Source: Actinomyces haliotis (GTDB lineage Bacteria > Actinomycetota > Actinomycetes > Actinomycetales > Actinomycetaceae). Taken from it: a stretch of 64,000 bases of DNA. The notes under the pieces were generated by a model. The model had not been told where the DNA came from, did no database searches, and was given only the letters and a program-made list of their open reading frames with translations. Both the position numbers and the translations under genes were made by a program. The stretch is taken from assembly GCF_015355765.1 (NCBI RefSeq), contig NZ_JACWNA010000004.1, positions 1-64,000 of the forward strand, written 5' to 3'. Below, piece by piece: positions 37,657 to 46,293 of this stretch; within the stretch, counting starts at the first letter, position 1, and each line of letters starts with the position of its first letter.

Positions 37657-39087
37657 ATGCAGTTCATCTCCACCCGCGGCGGCATGGCCCCCGCGGGCTT
37701 CACCGAGGTCCTCCTGTCCGGGCTGGCCCCCGACGGCGGCCTCACCGTCCCGGACTCCCTCCCCGCCCTCACGGCCGCCACCCTCGAGTCCTGGCGCGGT
37801 CTGCCCTACGCGGAGCTCGCGACCGAGGTCATCGGGCTCTTCGCCACGGACGTGCCTCGCGAGGACCTGGCCCGCCTCACCGCGGCCGCCTACGCCCCCG
37901 ACCGCTTCCCGTCCCCCGTGGTGCCCCTGACGCCCTTGACGCGGGTGGCGGAGGGCCTCGACCTCGTCGGGCTCTCCGAGGGCCCCACCATGGCCTTCAA
38001 GGACCTCGCGATGCAGTTCCTCGGCCAGGCGATCCCCTACGTCCTCGCCAGGGACGGGCGCGTCCTGAACGTCCTCGGCGCGACCAGTGGTGACACCGGC
38101 TCCGCGGCGGAGCACGCCTTCCGCGGGCAGGAGGGAGTCTCCGTCATCATGCTGTCCCCGCACGGGCGCATGAGCGACGTGCAGCGGGCGCAGATGTACT
38201 CCCTGGACGAGCCCAACATCCTCAACGTCGCGGTCCACGGCGTCTTCGACGACTGCCAGAACCTCGTCAAGGCCGTCAACGCGAACCCGGAGTTCAAGGC
38301 CCGCAACTCCATCGGCGCCGTCAACTCCATCAACGTCGGCCGCATCGCCGCGCAGTGCGTCTACTACGTGTGGGCGTGGCTGCGGGCCACGGACGAGCTC
38401 GACGCCACCGAGCGGGCTCACGGGCAGGTCGACGTCGCCGTGCCGTCAGGCAACTTCGGCAACATCTACGCCGGCCACCTGGCGCGGGAGATGGGCGTCC
38501 CGATCCGCAGGCTCATGCTGGCGACGAACGAGAACAACGTCCTCGACGAGTTCTTCCGCACCGGTGTCTACACCCCGCGCTCCCGCGAGGACACGCTGGC
38601 CACGTCCAGCCCGTCCATGGACATCTCTCGGGCCTCCAACCTCGAGCGCTTCGTCTTCGAGCTCCTGGGCGCTGACGAGTTCTCCCGCAGGTGGCCCGAG
38701 CTGGAGGAGACGGGATCCCTCGACCTGTCCGACCAGCAGCCCCGGCTCGAGTCCGAGTTCGGCTTCACCTCGGGCACCTCAACCCACGAGGACCGGCTCG
38801 CCGCCATCCGCCTCGTCATCACCCTGTCCGGGCGCCTCATCGACCCGCACACCGCCGACGCCGTCACGGTGGCCCTCGCCCGCATGGAGCCGGGCTTCCC
38901 CACCCTCGTCCTGGAGACGGCCAAGGCCGCGAAGTTCGGTGCCACGGTCGCCGAGGCGATCGGTGGCGAGCAGCCCGTCGACGAGGCCGTGAGCGAGCTC
39001 CTCAAGGCGCCTCAGCACGTCGCGGAGCTGGATGACGACGTCGACGCGCTGCGCACCCTCATCGAGGAGCACGCGTTGCGGCGCTGA
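37657..39087 (+). CDS. thrC: Threonine synthase
   Basis: 476 residues, the long E. coli/yeast-type enzyme that converts O-phosphohomoserine to threonine with PLP. It begins [29 protein letters not shown]. The PLP-lysine segment is [15 protein letters not shown] and the phosphate loop is [28 protein letters not shown] and [12 protein letters not shown] also mark the family. The start is ATG with GAGGGAAGG upstream. It is transcribed alone; the aminotransferase starts 96 bp later. Confidence 0.95.
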   Translation: MQFISTRGGMAPAGFTEVLLSGLAPDGGLTVPDSLPALTAATLESWRGLPYAELATEVIGLFATDVPREDLARLTAAAYAPDRFPSPVVPLTPLTRVAEGLDLVGLSEGPTMAFKDLAMQFLGQAIPYVLARDGRVLNVLGATSGDTGSAAEHAFRGQEGVSVIMLSPHGRMSDVQRAQMYSLDEPNILNVAVHGVFDDCQNLVKAVNANPEFKARNSIGAVNSINVGRIAAQCVYYVWAWLRATDELDATERAHGQVDVAVPSGNFGNIYAGHLAREMGVPIRRLMLATNENNVLDEFFRTGVYTPRSREDTLATSSPSMDISRASNLERFVFELLGADEFSRRWPELEETGSLDLSDQQPRLESEFGFTSGTSTHEDRLAAIRLVITLSGRLIDPHTADAVTVALARMEPGFPTLVLETAKAAKFGATVAEAIGGEQPVDEAVSELLKAPQHVAELDDDVDALRTLIEEHALRR

Positions 39088-39183
39088 CTGCCCCGCCCCG
39101 CGGGCGCGGCCGCCGGGGCGAGGTGTCGTCCATGGCACACTGTGGGCACGCGGTGGGACGGACCACCCGGAAAGGACCGTGCA

Positions 39184-40491
39184 GTGAGCGACGACCAACA
39201 GGTGAAGGGGAACCGACTCGACCCGTGGCTGGACGCCTACGCGGCACGAGCTCACGGCCTGCGGGCCTCGGAGACCCGTTCCCTGTTCGCCGTCGCCTCG
39301 CGCCCCGAGGTCGTGTCCCTGGCTGGCGGCATGCCGAACCTCAAGGACCTTCCCCTGGACCAGCTGGCCGACGCCACCGCCCAGATGATCCGCAAGGACG
39401 GCGGGACCGCCCTCCAGTACGGCAACGGGCAGGGCCTGCCCCGGCTGCGGGAGCAGATCCCCGAGATCATGGCGCTCGAGGGCATCACCGCGGACCCGGA
39501 GGACGTCATCGTGACGACGGGCTCCCAGCAGGCCGTCGACATCATCACCGAGCTCTTCATCGACCCGGGCGACGTCATCCTCGCCGAGGCCCCCACCTAC
39601 GTCGGGTCCCTGTCGATCTTCGCCACCTACCAGGCGGACGTTCAGCAGGTGGAGATCGACGCCGACGGCGTCGTCCCCGAGGCCCTTGAGACGATGATCC
39701 AGCGCCTCGAGCGCGAGGGCCGGACCATCAAGCTGTTCTACTGCCTGCCGAACTTCCACAACCCGGCCGGCGTCACGCTCTCCGAGGAGCGCCGACCGCG
39801 GATCATCGAGATCTGCCGGCGGCACCACATCCTCATCATCGAGGACAACCCCTACGGCCTCCTGGGCTTCGAGGGCCAGACGTACACGGCGCTCAAGACC
39901 CTCGCACCGAACGACGTCGTCTACCTGGGCTCCTTCTCCAAGATCTTCGCCCCCGGGTACCGCGTCGGCTGGGCGGTCGCTCCACCGCCCATCCGGGAGA
40001 AGATGAAGCTCGCCTCCGAGGCCGCGATACTGTGCCCCTCGTCGGTGGGCCAGTTCTCGATCTCGATGTACCTGGACAACTTCGACTGGAAGGGTCAGAT
40101 CGAGGAGTTCCGAGGCATGTACAAGGGCCGCAGGGACGCCATGGTGGCCGCTCTGGACGAGTTCATGCCCATGTGCGGCTGGAACGTCCCCGACGGCGGC
40201 TTCTACGTGTGGGTGGGCCTTCCCGAGGGCCTGGACGCCAAGGACATGCTGCCGCGCGCCATCACGAACCTCGTCGCCTACGTCTCGGGTACCGCCTTCT
40301 TCGCGGGAGGCCGTGCCGGGCGGGACCACATGCGCCTGTCCTTCTGCTACCCCGAGCCCGTTGAGATTCGTGAGGGCGTGCGCCGCCTGTCCGAGGTGGT
40401 CAGCCGCGACCTCGAGCTGCACGATCTCTTCGGTCCGACCACGACGAGCTCCCCCGAGGGCGTCTCCGCCCCGGCACCCGACCAGATCTGA
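39184..40491 (+). CDS. PLP-dependent class I/II aminotransferase
   Basis: A 435-residue fold-type I aminotransferase of the 2-aminoadipate/MocR-C-terminal group. SLAGGMPNLKDLPLDQLA and ALQYGNGQGLPRLREQI form its N-terminal part, EDNPYGLLGFEG the cofactor-binding stretch, and SFSKIFAPGYRVGW holds the PLP lysine. There is no DNA-binding domain. The start is GTG with GGAAAGGA upstream. Its stop is 6 bp before the D-Ala-D-Ala ligase gene, so the two are co-transcribed. The amino-acid specificity is unclear; the pairing suggests wall or D-amino acid metabolism, which is inference. Confidence 0.82.
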   Translation: MSDDQQVKGNRLDPWLDAYAARAHGLRASETRSLFAVASRPEVVSLAGGMPNLKDLPLDQLADATAQMIRKDGGTALQYGNGQGLPRLREQIPEIMALEGITADPEDVIVTTGSQQAVDIITELFIDPGDVILAEAPTYVGSLSIFATYQADVQQVEIDADGVVPEALETMIQRLEREGRTIKLFYCLPNFHNPAGVTLSEERRPRIIEICRRHHILIIEDNPYGLLGFEGQTYTALKTLAPNDVVYLGSFSKIFAPGYRVGWAVAPPPIREKMKLASEAAILCPSSVGQFSISMYLDNFDWKGQIEEFRGMYKGRRDAMVAALDEFMPMCGWNVPDGGFYVWVGLPEGLDAKDMLPRAITNLVAYVSGTAFFAGGRAGRDHMRLSFCYPEPVEIREGVRRLSEVVSRDLELHDLFGPTTTSSPEGVSAPAPDQI

Positions 40492-40497
40492 GGAGTC

Positions 40498-41472
40498 ATG
40501 ATGACGGAATCCACCGCTCAGTCAATTACTGAGAAGGAGTTCCGGGTCGCCATCATCGCAGGCGGCCTCAGCCACGAGCGCGACGTCTCACTCCGCTCCG
40601 GTCACCGCGTCGCCTCGGCACTGCGCCACTCCGGGCACACGGTCATCATCCTCGACGTCGACGCGAGCCTCATCCCCAAGCTCCGGGCCTTCGGCCCCGA
40701 CGTCGTCTGGCCGCTCGTCCACGGAGGCGCCGGCGAGGACGGCGGCCTCCAGAACATCCTCATTGCGCTGGGCCTCCCCTACGTGGGCACCCACTCCGAC
40801 GGCTGCCAGCGCGCTTCCTTCAAGCCCACCGCCAAGGCGGCGGTCAGGACGGGCGGCGTACTGACGCCGGACTCGGTGACGCTTCCCAAGTCCTACTTCT
40901 CCCAGCTCGGAGCCCAGGAGGTTCTCGGACTGGTCGCCGACCATCTGGGCTACCCCGTCGTGGTCAAGCCCAACCAGGGCGGGTCAGGACTCGGCGTCTC
41001 CTACGCGGACTCCGCAGACTCCCTGCGGAACGCCATGGTCGCCTGCTTCGCCTACGACGACCGCGCCCTTATCGAGCGCTACGTCGCCGGAACCGAGCTC
41101 GCCATCTCGGTCGTCGACACCGGTGACGGCCCCCGCGCACTGTCCCCGGTCGAGATCGTCACCGACGGCGAGTACGACTTCGACGCCCGGTACAACCCCG
41201 GCCGCTCCGAGTACTTCATCCCTGCCCGTCTCGATGAGGCACAGACGGCCGCAATCACTGACGTCGCGCTCACGGTGCACCGAACTCTGGGCCTGGGCAA
41301 CATCTCCCGCACTGACCTGATCCTTGCCGACGACGGGACGCCATGGTTCATCGACGTCAACGTCGTTCCCGGGATGACCTCAACGTCGCTCCTGCCCCTG
41401 GCGGCCGAGTCGGAGTGTCATATCAGCGAGCTCTACGAGGCTCTGGCGAGGAATCCTTTCGTGCGCCCCTGA
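40498..41472 (+). CDS. ddl: D-alanine--D-alanine ligase family protein
   Basis: 324 residues of the ATP-grasp Ddl family. GGLSHERDVSLRSGHRVA is a variant of the usual SxEHxVSLxSA. VWPLVHGGAGEDGGLQ corresponds to the HGxxGEDG loop, VVKPNQGGSGLGVSYA is the ATP loop, and FIDVNVVPGMTSTSLLP holds Mg2+ and ligand residues. It would make the D-Ala-D-Ala dipeptide for peptidoglycan. The segment is slightly shorter than typical 340-370 residue Ddl, so a related dipeptide ligase is possible. It follows the aminotransferase by 6 bp and is bounded by a terminator and the first parS site. Confidence 0.82.
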   Translation: MMTESTAQSITEKEFRVAIIAGGLSHERDVSLRSGHRVASALRHSGHTVIILDVDASLIPKLRAFGPDVVWPLVHGGAGEDGGLQNILIALGLPYVGTHSDGCQRASFKPTAKAAVRTGGVLTPDSVTLPKSYFSQLGAQEVLGLVADHLGYPVVVKPNQGGSGLGVSYADSADSLRNAMVACFAYDDRALIERYVAGTELAISVVDTGDGPRALSPVEIVTDGEYDFDARYNPGRSEYFIPARLDEAQTAAITDVALTVHRTLGLGNISRTDLILADDGTPWFIDVNVVPGMTSTSLLPLAAESECHISELYEALARNPFVRP

Positions 41473-41497
41473 CGCGTACGTCCAAGCCCACGAGACA

Positions 41498-41540
41498 CAT
41501 GGGGTGTGCAGGTCATTGGCAATGACCCGCGCACCCCATG
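41498..41540 (+). terminator. Terminator hairpin after ddl
   Basis: CATGGGGTG (41498-41506) pairs with CACCCCATG (41532-41540), extended by GGTCATTG/CAATGACC toward the loop. It ends one base into the first parS site. Confidence 0.75.
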
Positions 41541-41554
41541 TTTCACGTGAAACG
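41539..41554. promoter_or_regulatory. parS site 1
   Basis: TGTTTCACGTGAAACG, 15 of 16 to the consensus ParB-binding palindrome TGTTTCACGTGAAACA. Intergenic, directly after the ddl terminator. Confidence 0.93.
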
Positions 41555-41717
41555 GGCAAAGCAGCCTCTGTGAGCGTCAGGCAAAAAGCAGACCCGGTTA
41601 GCCCGTCTTGATTGAGGCCCCGAGCGCGTCCGCGAGGCCGCGCTGATCATCGGCCCGACCGACAGTCGTTCAGCGCGCATGCCCTGGTCAACTATGAACG
41701 ACGCGCTCAAGGTTTCC

Positions 41718-41733
41718 CGTTTCACGTGAAACC
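41718..41733. promoter_or_regulatory. parS site 2
   Basis: CGTTTCACGTGAAACC; the 14-bp core GTTTCACGTGAAAC is perfect. Intergenic. Confidence 0.92.
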
Positions 41734-42120
41734 ACCGCTCTCGCTTGACCCTGCATTGGAGTGGGGTTCCGTGTTCGGCCCACGACCATCGCTTCGGCAG
41801 GATCCCTTCAGCCCTTCAACGTCGGAGCCTTCGAGCGCGCTCGGGGGTCGACATAGGAGAAGAACGAGAGCGCGCACCCGCCACGTGCATGGCCACGAGC
41901 GCCCATGGACCAGCAGCGTTCGGACGTCTGCGGAGTGGTCCTGCGAAGCGGCCGAGGTCCCAACGGCGCGACTCCGATGACGGTGGCGACCAGACGCGCG
42001 CAAGCGGTGATTTCAGCCCCGTGCACCGGTATGTCCGACGCAGCCACAGTACCCGCTCCGACATCATGCGACCCACCCGAGACTGTCCCGAGCTCGTGGC
42101 GCCTCGCTCTCCCTGCATCA

Positions 42121-42136
42121 CGTTTCACGTGAAACA
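42121..42136. promoter_or_regulatory. parS site 3
   Basis: CGTTTCACGTGAAACA, 15 of 16 to consensus. Intergenic. Confidence 0.93.
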
Positions 42137-42398
42137 CGGGCCGGGCGACGTCGGAAGCACAATCGTGTGGCTGAGTACTCCTGGCTGCCGCCTGCCGAGG
42201 CAGCCCACGACAGTCCACGTGCGCTGGACCCCCGACCGGCACACTCGAGTGGCGTATCATGCCGAGCCAGTTCCGAAGCGGCCGAGCACACGCGGACTGC
42301 GGCCAACCGCTTGTCACCCTAAGCGCCGGCAACTGTCCTCGGAAGGGCCGCTTGACCTCCGCCGCCAGCACTTGGGCACACATATCGCGAACGACTCG

Positions 42399-42414
42399 TG
42401 TTTCACGTGAAACA
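42399..42414. promoter_or_regulatory. parS site 4
   Basis: TGTTTCACGTGAAACA, a perfect 16-bp match to consensus. It lies 12 bp beyond the parB terminator. Confidence 0.95.
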
Positions 42415-42425
42415 CCGTGAGTACA

Positions 42426-42470
42426 AGAGCGGGCGGCGCCCCACCCTCGTGGTGGGTCGCCGCCCGCTCT
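42426..42470 (-). terminator. Terminator hairpin after parB
   Basis: AGAGCGGGCGGCG (42426-42438) pairs perfectly with 42458-42470, and CCCACC/GGTGGG continue the stem. It starts 15 bp past the parB stop. Confidence 0.8.
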
Positions 42471-42484
42471 CGAAGCGCTTGCGT

Positions 42485-43897
42485 CTAATCCTCCGACAGC
42501 GACGTGCCAGGAGCCAGTGCCTCAACGATGCGTGCCAGGTCCTCGTCACCGGCGAACTCGATCGTGATCCGGCCCTTCTTGGCACCCCGAGTGACCTTCA
42601 CCCTGGTGTCGAATGCGTCGGACAGGCGCGTAGACAGCGCCGGAAGCGGTGCGCTCCGAGGACGGGGAACTTTCGCGGTCCGCACATCCGTCGGTTCATC
42701 ATGGAGAGCCACCAGCTCCTCAGTCGCGCGCACAGACAGGCCCTCAGCGACGATCCGCTGCGCGAGGCGCTCCATGGCCGCGGCGTCCGGAAGGCCGAGC
42801 AGCGCCCGGGCATGGCCGGCCGAGAGCACGCCGGCTGCCAGCCGTCGCTGAACGAGCGGCGGCAGCTTCATGAGGCGCAGGGTGTTGGAGATCTGGGAGC
42901 GCGACCGAGCAATGCGCTTGGAGAGCTCCTGATGCGTGCAGCTGAAGTCGTCGAGCAGCTGCTGGTATGCCGCCGCTTCCTCGAGAGGATTCAGCTGAAC
43001 GCGGTGGAGGTTTTCGAGGAGGGCATCCCTGAGGAGGTCCTGATCCTCGGTGTATCGAACAACGGCCGGAATGGTCTCAAGGCCGGCTTCGCGTGAGGCC
43101 CTGAGGCGCCGCTCGCCCATGATGAGCTCATAGGTCGCCTCATCGGTCTCCGGGTCGTCGACGCGGCGAACTACGATGGGCTGGAGGAGACCGACCTCCT
43201 TGATGGACGCGGCGAGCTCGGTGATGTCCTCCTCATCGAAGACCTGACGCGGCTGGCGCGGATTCGCGTGAATGATGGCCGTCGGCAGCTCCGCGAAGGT
43301 CGCACCGGGGACCGGGACCAGATCGTCGCCGTCGTTTCCAGTTTCACGTGAAACAGCGTTCTGGCCAGGCTCGTCGGCGGTCCCGGCGTTGGATGGTGCT
43401 TCCTCGGAGTTCTCCGCAGCAGGCTGCTGAGTCCCTGCCGCCTCAATCTCGGGGGAGGAGCTCGGGGCGGGTGTGCGGCTCGTTTCACGTGAAACAGGTC
43501 GGTTCGTTCCAGGCGCCTCAGCCGCCCATACCACGGTCGACGGTTCTCCCGGCGAAACCTCCTCGCCGGAGGTGCTCGGCGCGCTGACGCCGCTCGGCTC
43601 ACCAGTCTCCTCATTGCCGGCCACGGTGGGCGCGTCGTCGTTCTTGGCCGCCGGCTTGCCCTTCTTGCCGCGCTTGGCACGCTTCGACGGAGCCAGCAGG
43701 GTCGCGGCTATGTCCGTCGCGGAGCGCTCGCCGTCACGGCGTGCCGAGGCGCCCTCCACCGAGACGCTCTCCCCATCAGCGCCACCAGAGTCGTCCGCGA
43801 AGAACACGTCCGTCGGGCGGTGTACCGGGGTCTCCTTCTGGGACTCGGGAATGAGGGCCTGCAGACCCCTTCCGAGCCCGCGCTTCTTCTGCGCCAT
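42485..43897 (-). CDS. parB: Chromosome partitioning protein ParB
   Basis: A 470-residue CTPase clamp that loads at parS and organises the origin. [13 protein letters not shown], the ParA-activating N-terminus, opens the protein. A disordered acidic/proline-rich insertion (about 20-190) makes it some 150 residues longer than typical ParB. The core has [15 protein letters not shown], the CTP motif [12 protein letters not shown], helix-turn-helix [22 protein letters not shown] and a C-terminal dimer domain. Two parS sites lie inside the insertion, each read as VSRET. ATG 43897 has GGAGG 8 nt upstream; an in-frame GTG at 43903 overlaps the parA stop and is an alternative. Confidence 0.96.
   Translation of the reverse strand: MAQKKRGLGRGLQALIPESQKETPVHRPTDVFFADDSGGADGESVSVEGASARRDGERSATDIAATLLAPSKRAKRGKKGKPAAKNDDAPTVAGNEETGEPSGVSAPSTSGEEVSPGEPSTVVWAAEAPGTNRPVSRETSRTPAPSSSPEIEAAGTQQPAAENSEEAPSNAGTADEPGQNAVSRETGNDGDDLVPVPGATFAELPTAIIHANPRQPRQVFDEEDITELAASIKEVGLLQPIVVRRVDDPETDEATYELIMGERRLRASREAGLETIPAVVRYTEDQDLLRDALLENLHRVQLNPLEEAAAYQQLLDDFSCTHQELSKRIARSRSQISNTLRLMKLPPLVQRRLAAGVLSAGHARALLGLPDAAAMERLAQRIVAEGLSVRATEELVALHDEPTDVRTAKVPRPRSAPLPALSTRLSDAFDTRVKVTRGAKKGRITIEFAGDEDLARIVEALAPGTSLSED
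43340..43355. promoter_or_regulatory. parS site 5, inside parB
   Basis: AGTTTCACGTGAAACA, 15 of 16 to consensus, within the parB coding sequence where it encodes VSRET (about residue 183). Confidence 0.92.
43481..43496. promoter_or_regulatory. parS site 6, inside parB
   Basis: CGTTTCACGTGAAACA, 15 of 16 to consensus, again read as VSRET in the disordered insertion of ParB (about residue 136). Confidence 0.92.
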
Positions 43898-43899
43898 GG

Positions 43900-44805
43900 T
43901 CACGCCTCCTGCGCGTCGTCGGGGGAGGAGACGCCGCGCTGCGCGATCTCCTGTGCAAGCTGCTTGTAAGCGATCGACCCGGTCGAGCGCGGGTCCCAGA
44001 AGACCACGGGAGCCCCGAAGGACGGCGCCTCCGCGATCCGGACCGAGCGGGGAATCCGGGTCTCGAGCGTCGCCTGCGGGAAGTACGTGCGAACCTCCGC
44101 ATCCACATCGCGAGCCAGCGTTGTCCGCTTATCGAACATGGTGAGGGCGATCATCGAGACGTGGAGCTCGGGATTGTGCGCCTCCGCGATCCGCTCGACC
44201 GAGCGCGTGAGCAGGGCGAGCCCCTCGAGCGCGTAGTACTCGGCCTGCATCGGGATGAGCACCTCCCGAGCGGCCACGAAGGCGTTGATCGTCATGATGC
44301 CGAGCGACGGCGGGCAGTCGATGAGCACGTAGTCCAGCCGGGGGAGCCCAGCCGCCTCCCGGTCCGCCACGTACCGCTCGAGCGCGTCACGCAGCCTCAG
44401 CTCGCGCCGCTGCTCACTGATGAGGTCGATCTCCACGGCAGCGAGGTTGACGGTCGCCGGCACGCACCACAGCGAGGGCGCGAAGGCCGTCTGGACGGCC
44501 ACGTCCGTCATCGGACGGCCCTCGACGATGACCTCGTACACGGAGTCGTCGTCCTCGCCGTGGGGCGCTCCCAGCGCCGTCGAGGCGTTGCCCTGGGAGT
44601 CGGCGTCGATGACGAGGACGTTGAGGCCCCCCTCAGCGAGGGCCGCGGCCACGTTGACCGTCGTCGACGTCTTCCCGACGCCGCCCTTCTGGTTAGCGAC
44701 GGCGATGACGCGGGTCCGCTCCGGTGCGGGGAAGCCGCCCTCGGCTACCTCGTGGAGAGCGGACTGGTCGGCCCGGAGCTGATCGAAGATGGACGATCCT
44801 GACAA
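43900..44805 (-). CDS. parA: Chromosome partitioning ATPase ParA
   Basis: A 301-residue Walker-type ATPase that moves ParB-parS complexes. Deviant Walker A KGGVGKT is at 40-46, [13 protein letters not shown] follows, and Walker B-like [12 protein letters not shown] lies mid-protein. The N-terminal extension of about 30 residues is usual for actinobacteria. The start is the rare TTG with GGAGGAGA 6-8 nt upstream; no better codon lies nearby. It is 2 bp upstream of parB and separated from rsmG by a terminator, with its own likely -10. Confidence 0.97.
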   Translation of the reverse strand: MSGSSIFDQLRADQSALHEVAEGGFPAPERTRVIAVANQKGGVGKTSTTVNVAAALAEGGLNVLVIDADSQGNASTALGAPHGEDDDSVYEVIVEGRPMTDVAVQTAFAPSLWCVPATVNLAAVEIDLISEQRRELRLRDALERYVADREAAGLPRLDYVLIDCPPSLGIMTINAFVAAREVLIPMQAEYYALEGLALLTRSVERIAEAHNPELHVSMIALTMFDKRTTLARDVDAEVRTYFPQATLETRIPRSVRIAEAPSFGAPVVFWDPRSTGSIAYKQLAQEIAQRGVSSPDDAQEA

Positions 44806-44853
44806 CCTGTTCTCCTCCGACGACGACCCGCGGCTCGCACCTGCGGGCTCCTC

Positions 44854-44859
44854 AGTCTA
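44854..44859 (-). promoter_or_regulatory. -10 element of parA-parB
   Basis: On the minus strand this reads TAGACT, 48 bp before the TTG start of parA and just after the rsmG terminator. Confidence 0.45.
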
Positions 44860-44878
44860 CGTGAGGTCACGGGCGCGC

Positions 44879-44912
44879 CACGCGCCCGCTCCAGCGGCGG
44901 AGCGGGCGCGTG
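44879..44912 (-). terminator. Terminator hairpin after rsmG
   Basis: A perfect 14-bp stem (44879-44892 with 44899-44912) and a 6-nt loop, between rsmG and parA. It makes parA-parB a separate transcription unit. Confidence 0.8.
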
Positions 44913-44996
44913 ACGGACTCGACGGACAGGGCCGACCCGGACGCTCGTCCGAGCCCTGAACGGTCGGTGGCGCGTGGAACGCCGTGCGGTGCGCGC

Positions 44997-45665
44997 TCAG
45001 TGAGCCGCGGGCCGGCGCACCTCGACGACGCGGGTGACCTCGTCGCCCGGCGTCACCACCTCGTGGACGACGGCCGGGAGGAGCTTCGCCTTCTTGATGA
45101 CGTACTTGGCGTCCTCGACCTCCGCCTCGGCCTTCTGCCCCTTGAGGGCGAGGAGGCTGCCTCCCTGACGCAGCAGGGGAGCGGTGAGCCGAACGAGCTT
45201 GGAGAGGTTCGCGACGGCACGCGCGGTGACGGCGTCGTAGCGGTCCTTGACCTCCTCGGCGCGCGCCCGCCGGATCGTGACGTTGTCGAGGTCGAGCTCT
45301 GTGACGACGTCGTCCAGCCAATCGACGCGGCGCTCCATCGTCTCGATGAGCGTGATCTCGAGGTCGGGCCGCAGGAGAGCGACGACGATCCCCGGGAACC
45401 CGGCCCCCGAGCCGACGTCGGCCACGGCGCCGCGCGACGGCAGGAAGGGCACGACGGCCGCGGAGTTGACGAGGTGACGGCTCCACAGGCGCGGCAGCTC
45501 GCGCGGCCCGACGAGGCCTCGCAGCTCCCCCTCGTCAACGAGCATGTCGGCGAAGTGCTCCGCCGCGGAGAAGGCCACGCCGAACAGCTCGCGGACCTCC
45601 TCGCTGGGCTCCTCCACGACGAGGCCCCCGTCGTCGGTCATGCCCTCCAGGGGCGCCTCGCTCAC
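44997..45665 (-). CDS. rsmG: 16S rRNA (guanine-527-N7)-methyltransferase
   Basis: A 222-residue RsmG/GidB enzyme that methylates G527 of 16S rRNA using SAM. The opening WSRHLVNSAAV is followed by the SAM loop VADVGSGAGFPGIVVAL, IETMERRVDWLDDVV and AVTARAVANLSKLV. Loss of this enzyme gives low-level streptomycin resistance in several bacteria. The start is GTG 5 bp after the jag stop, within the rnpA-yidD-yidC-jag-rsmG run. It is the last gene before a terminator. Confidence 0.96.
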   Translation of the reverse strand: MSEAPLEGMTDDGGLVVEEPSEEVRELFGVAFSAAEHFADMLVDEGELRGLVGPRELPRLWSRHLVNSAAVVPFLPSRGAVADVGSGAGFPGIVVALLRPDLEITLIETMERRVDWLDDVVTELDLDNVTIRRARAEEVKDRYDAVTARAVANLSKLVRLTAPLLRQGGSLLALKGQKAEAEVEDAKYVIKKAKLLPAVVHEVVTPGDEVTRVVEVRRPAAH

Positions 45666-45670
45666 GGCGC

Positions 45671-46228
45671 TCAGTCCTGCTCGGCGGCGCCGGCGCCCGC
45701 CTCGTCGGCCTCCTCGACCTCGTCCTCGGCGGGGAGGACGACGACATGGCGGTGCGGCTCGGCGCCCTCGGACTCGGAGACGAGGCCCGCGGCGGCCACG
45801 ACGTCGTGGCAGACCTTGCGCTCGAAGGGGTTCATGGCCTCGAGGGCGACGGTCTCACCCGTCTCCTGGACGCGCTTGACGGCCTCCTCGGCGACCGTGG
45901 CGAGCTCGGCCCGGCGGGCGGCGCGGTAGCCGTTGATGTCGAGCATGAGGCGCGAGCGGTTGCCCGTCTTCGCCTGGACGGCGAGGCGGGTGAGCTCCTG
46001 GACGGCCTCGAGGACCTCGCCGTCGCGGCCCACGAGGTCGGCGAGCTCGCGCTCATCCCCCTCCTCCGAGGCGACGACGGCGATGGAGGCGCGGCCGTGG
46101 TCGACGTCGATGTCGATGTCCCCGCCGAGGTCGGCGATGTCGAGGAGCTCCTCGAGGTAGTCGGCGCCGACCTCGCCCTCCTCCTCGAGGCGCTTGACGG
46201 TGCTGGACGGGGCGGTGTTCTCACTCAT
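45671..46228 (-). CDS. jag: KH/R3H RNA-binding protein Jag (KhpB)
   Basis: 185 residues. The KH domain is in the middle (LVGRDGEVLEAVQELTRLAVQAKTG) and the R3H domain (MNPFERKVCHDVVA) follows, with an acidic C-terminal tail. Jag/KhpB binds RNA with KhpA and affects cell elongation and division in Firmicutes. It sits directly after yidC, its conserved neighbour. The start is ATG; the ribosome binding site is weak (GGATCC). Confidence 0.93.
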   Translation of the reverse strand: MSENTAPSSTVKRLEEEGEVGADYLEELLDIADLGGDIDIDVDHGRASIAVVASEEGDERELADLVGRDGEVLEAVQELTRLAVQAKTGNRSRLMLDINGYRAARRAELATVAEEAVKRVQETGETVALEAMNPFERKVCHDVVAAAGLVSESEGAEPHRHVVVLPAEDEVEEADEAGAGAAEQD

Positions 46229-46293
46229 GGTGGATCCGTTCTCTGGGGGTCGTGCGGCCGCGCTGGCGCGCCCGCGGGTCAGGAGGGTGCGGG

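Larger units (their letters stand above)
41473..42484. other. Gene-free parS region between ddl and parB
   Basis: About 1 kb with no credible coding region on either strand. Open frames here lack ribosome binding sites and family features, and the base composition is a little less G+C-rich than the neighbours. It contains the ddl terminator, four parS sites and the parB terminator. No tRNA or other RNA gene was recognised. Confidence 0.8.

Noticed and set aside
41612-42410. Several open frames of 60-220 codons on both strands in the ddl-parB gap
   Set aside because: None has a ribosome binding site, compositional bias of real genes here or a known domain; several run through parS palindromes. 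Treated as non-coding.
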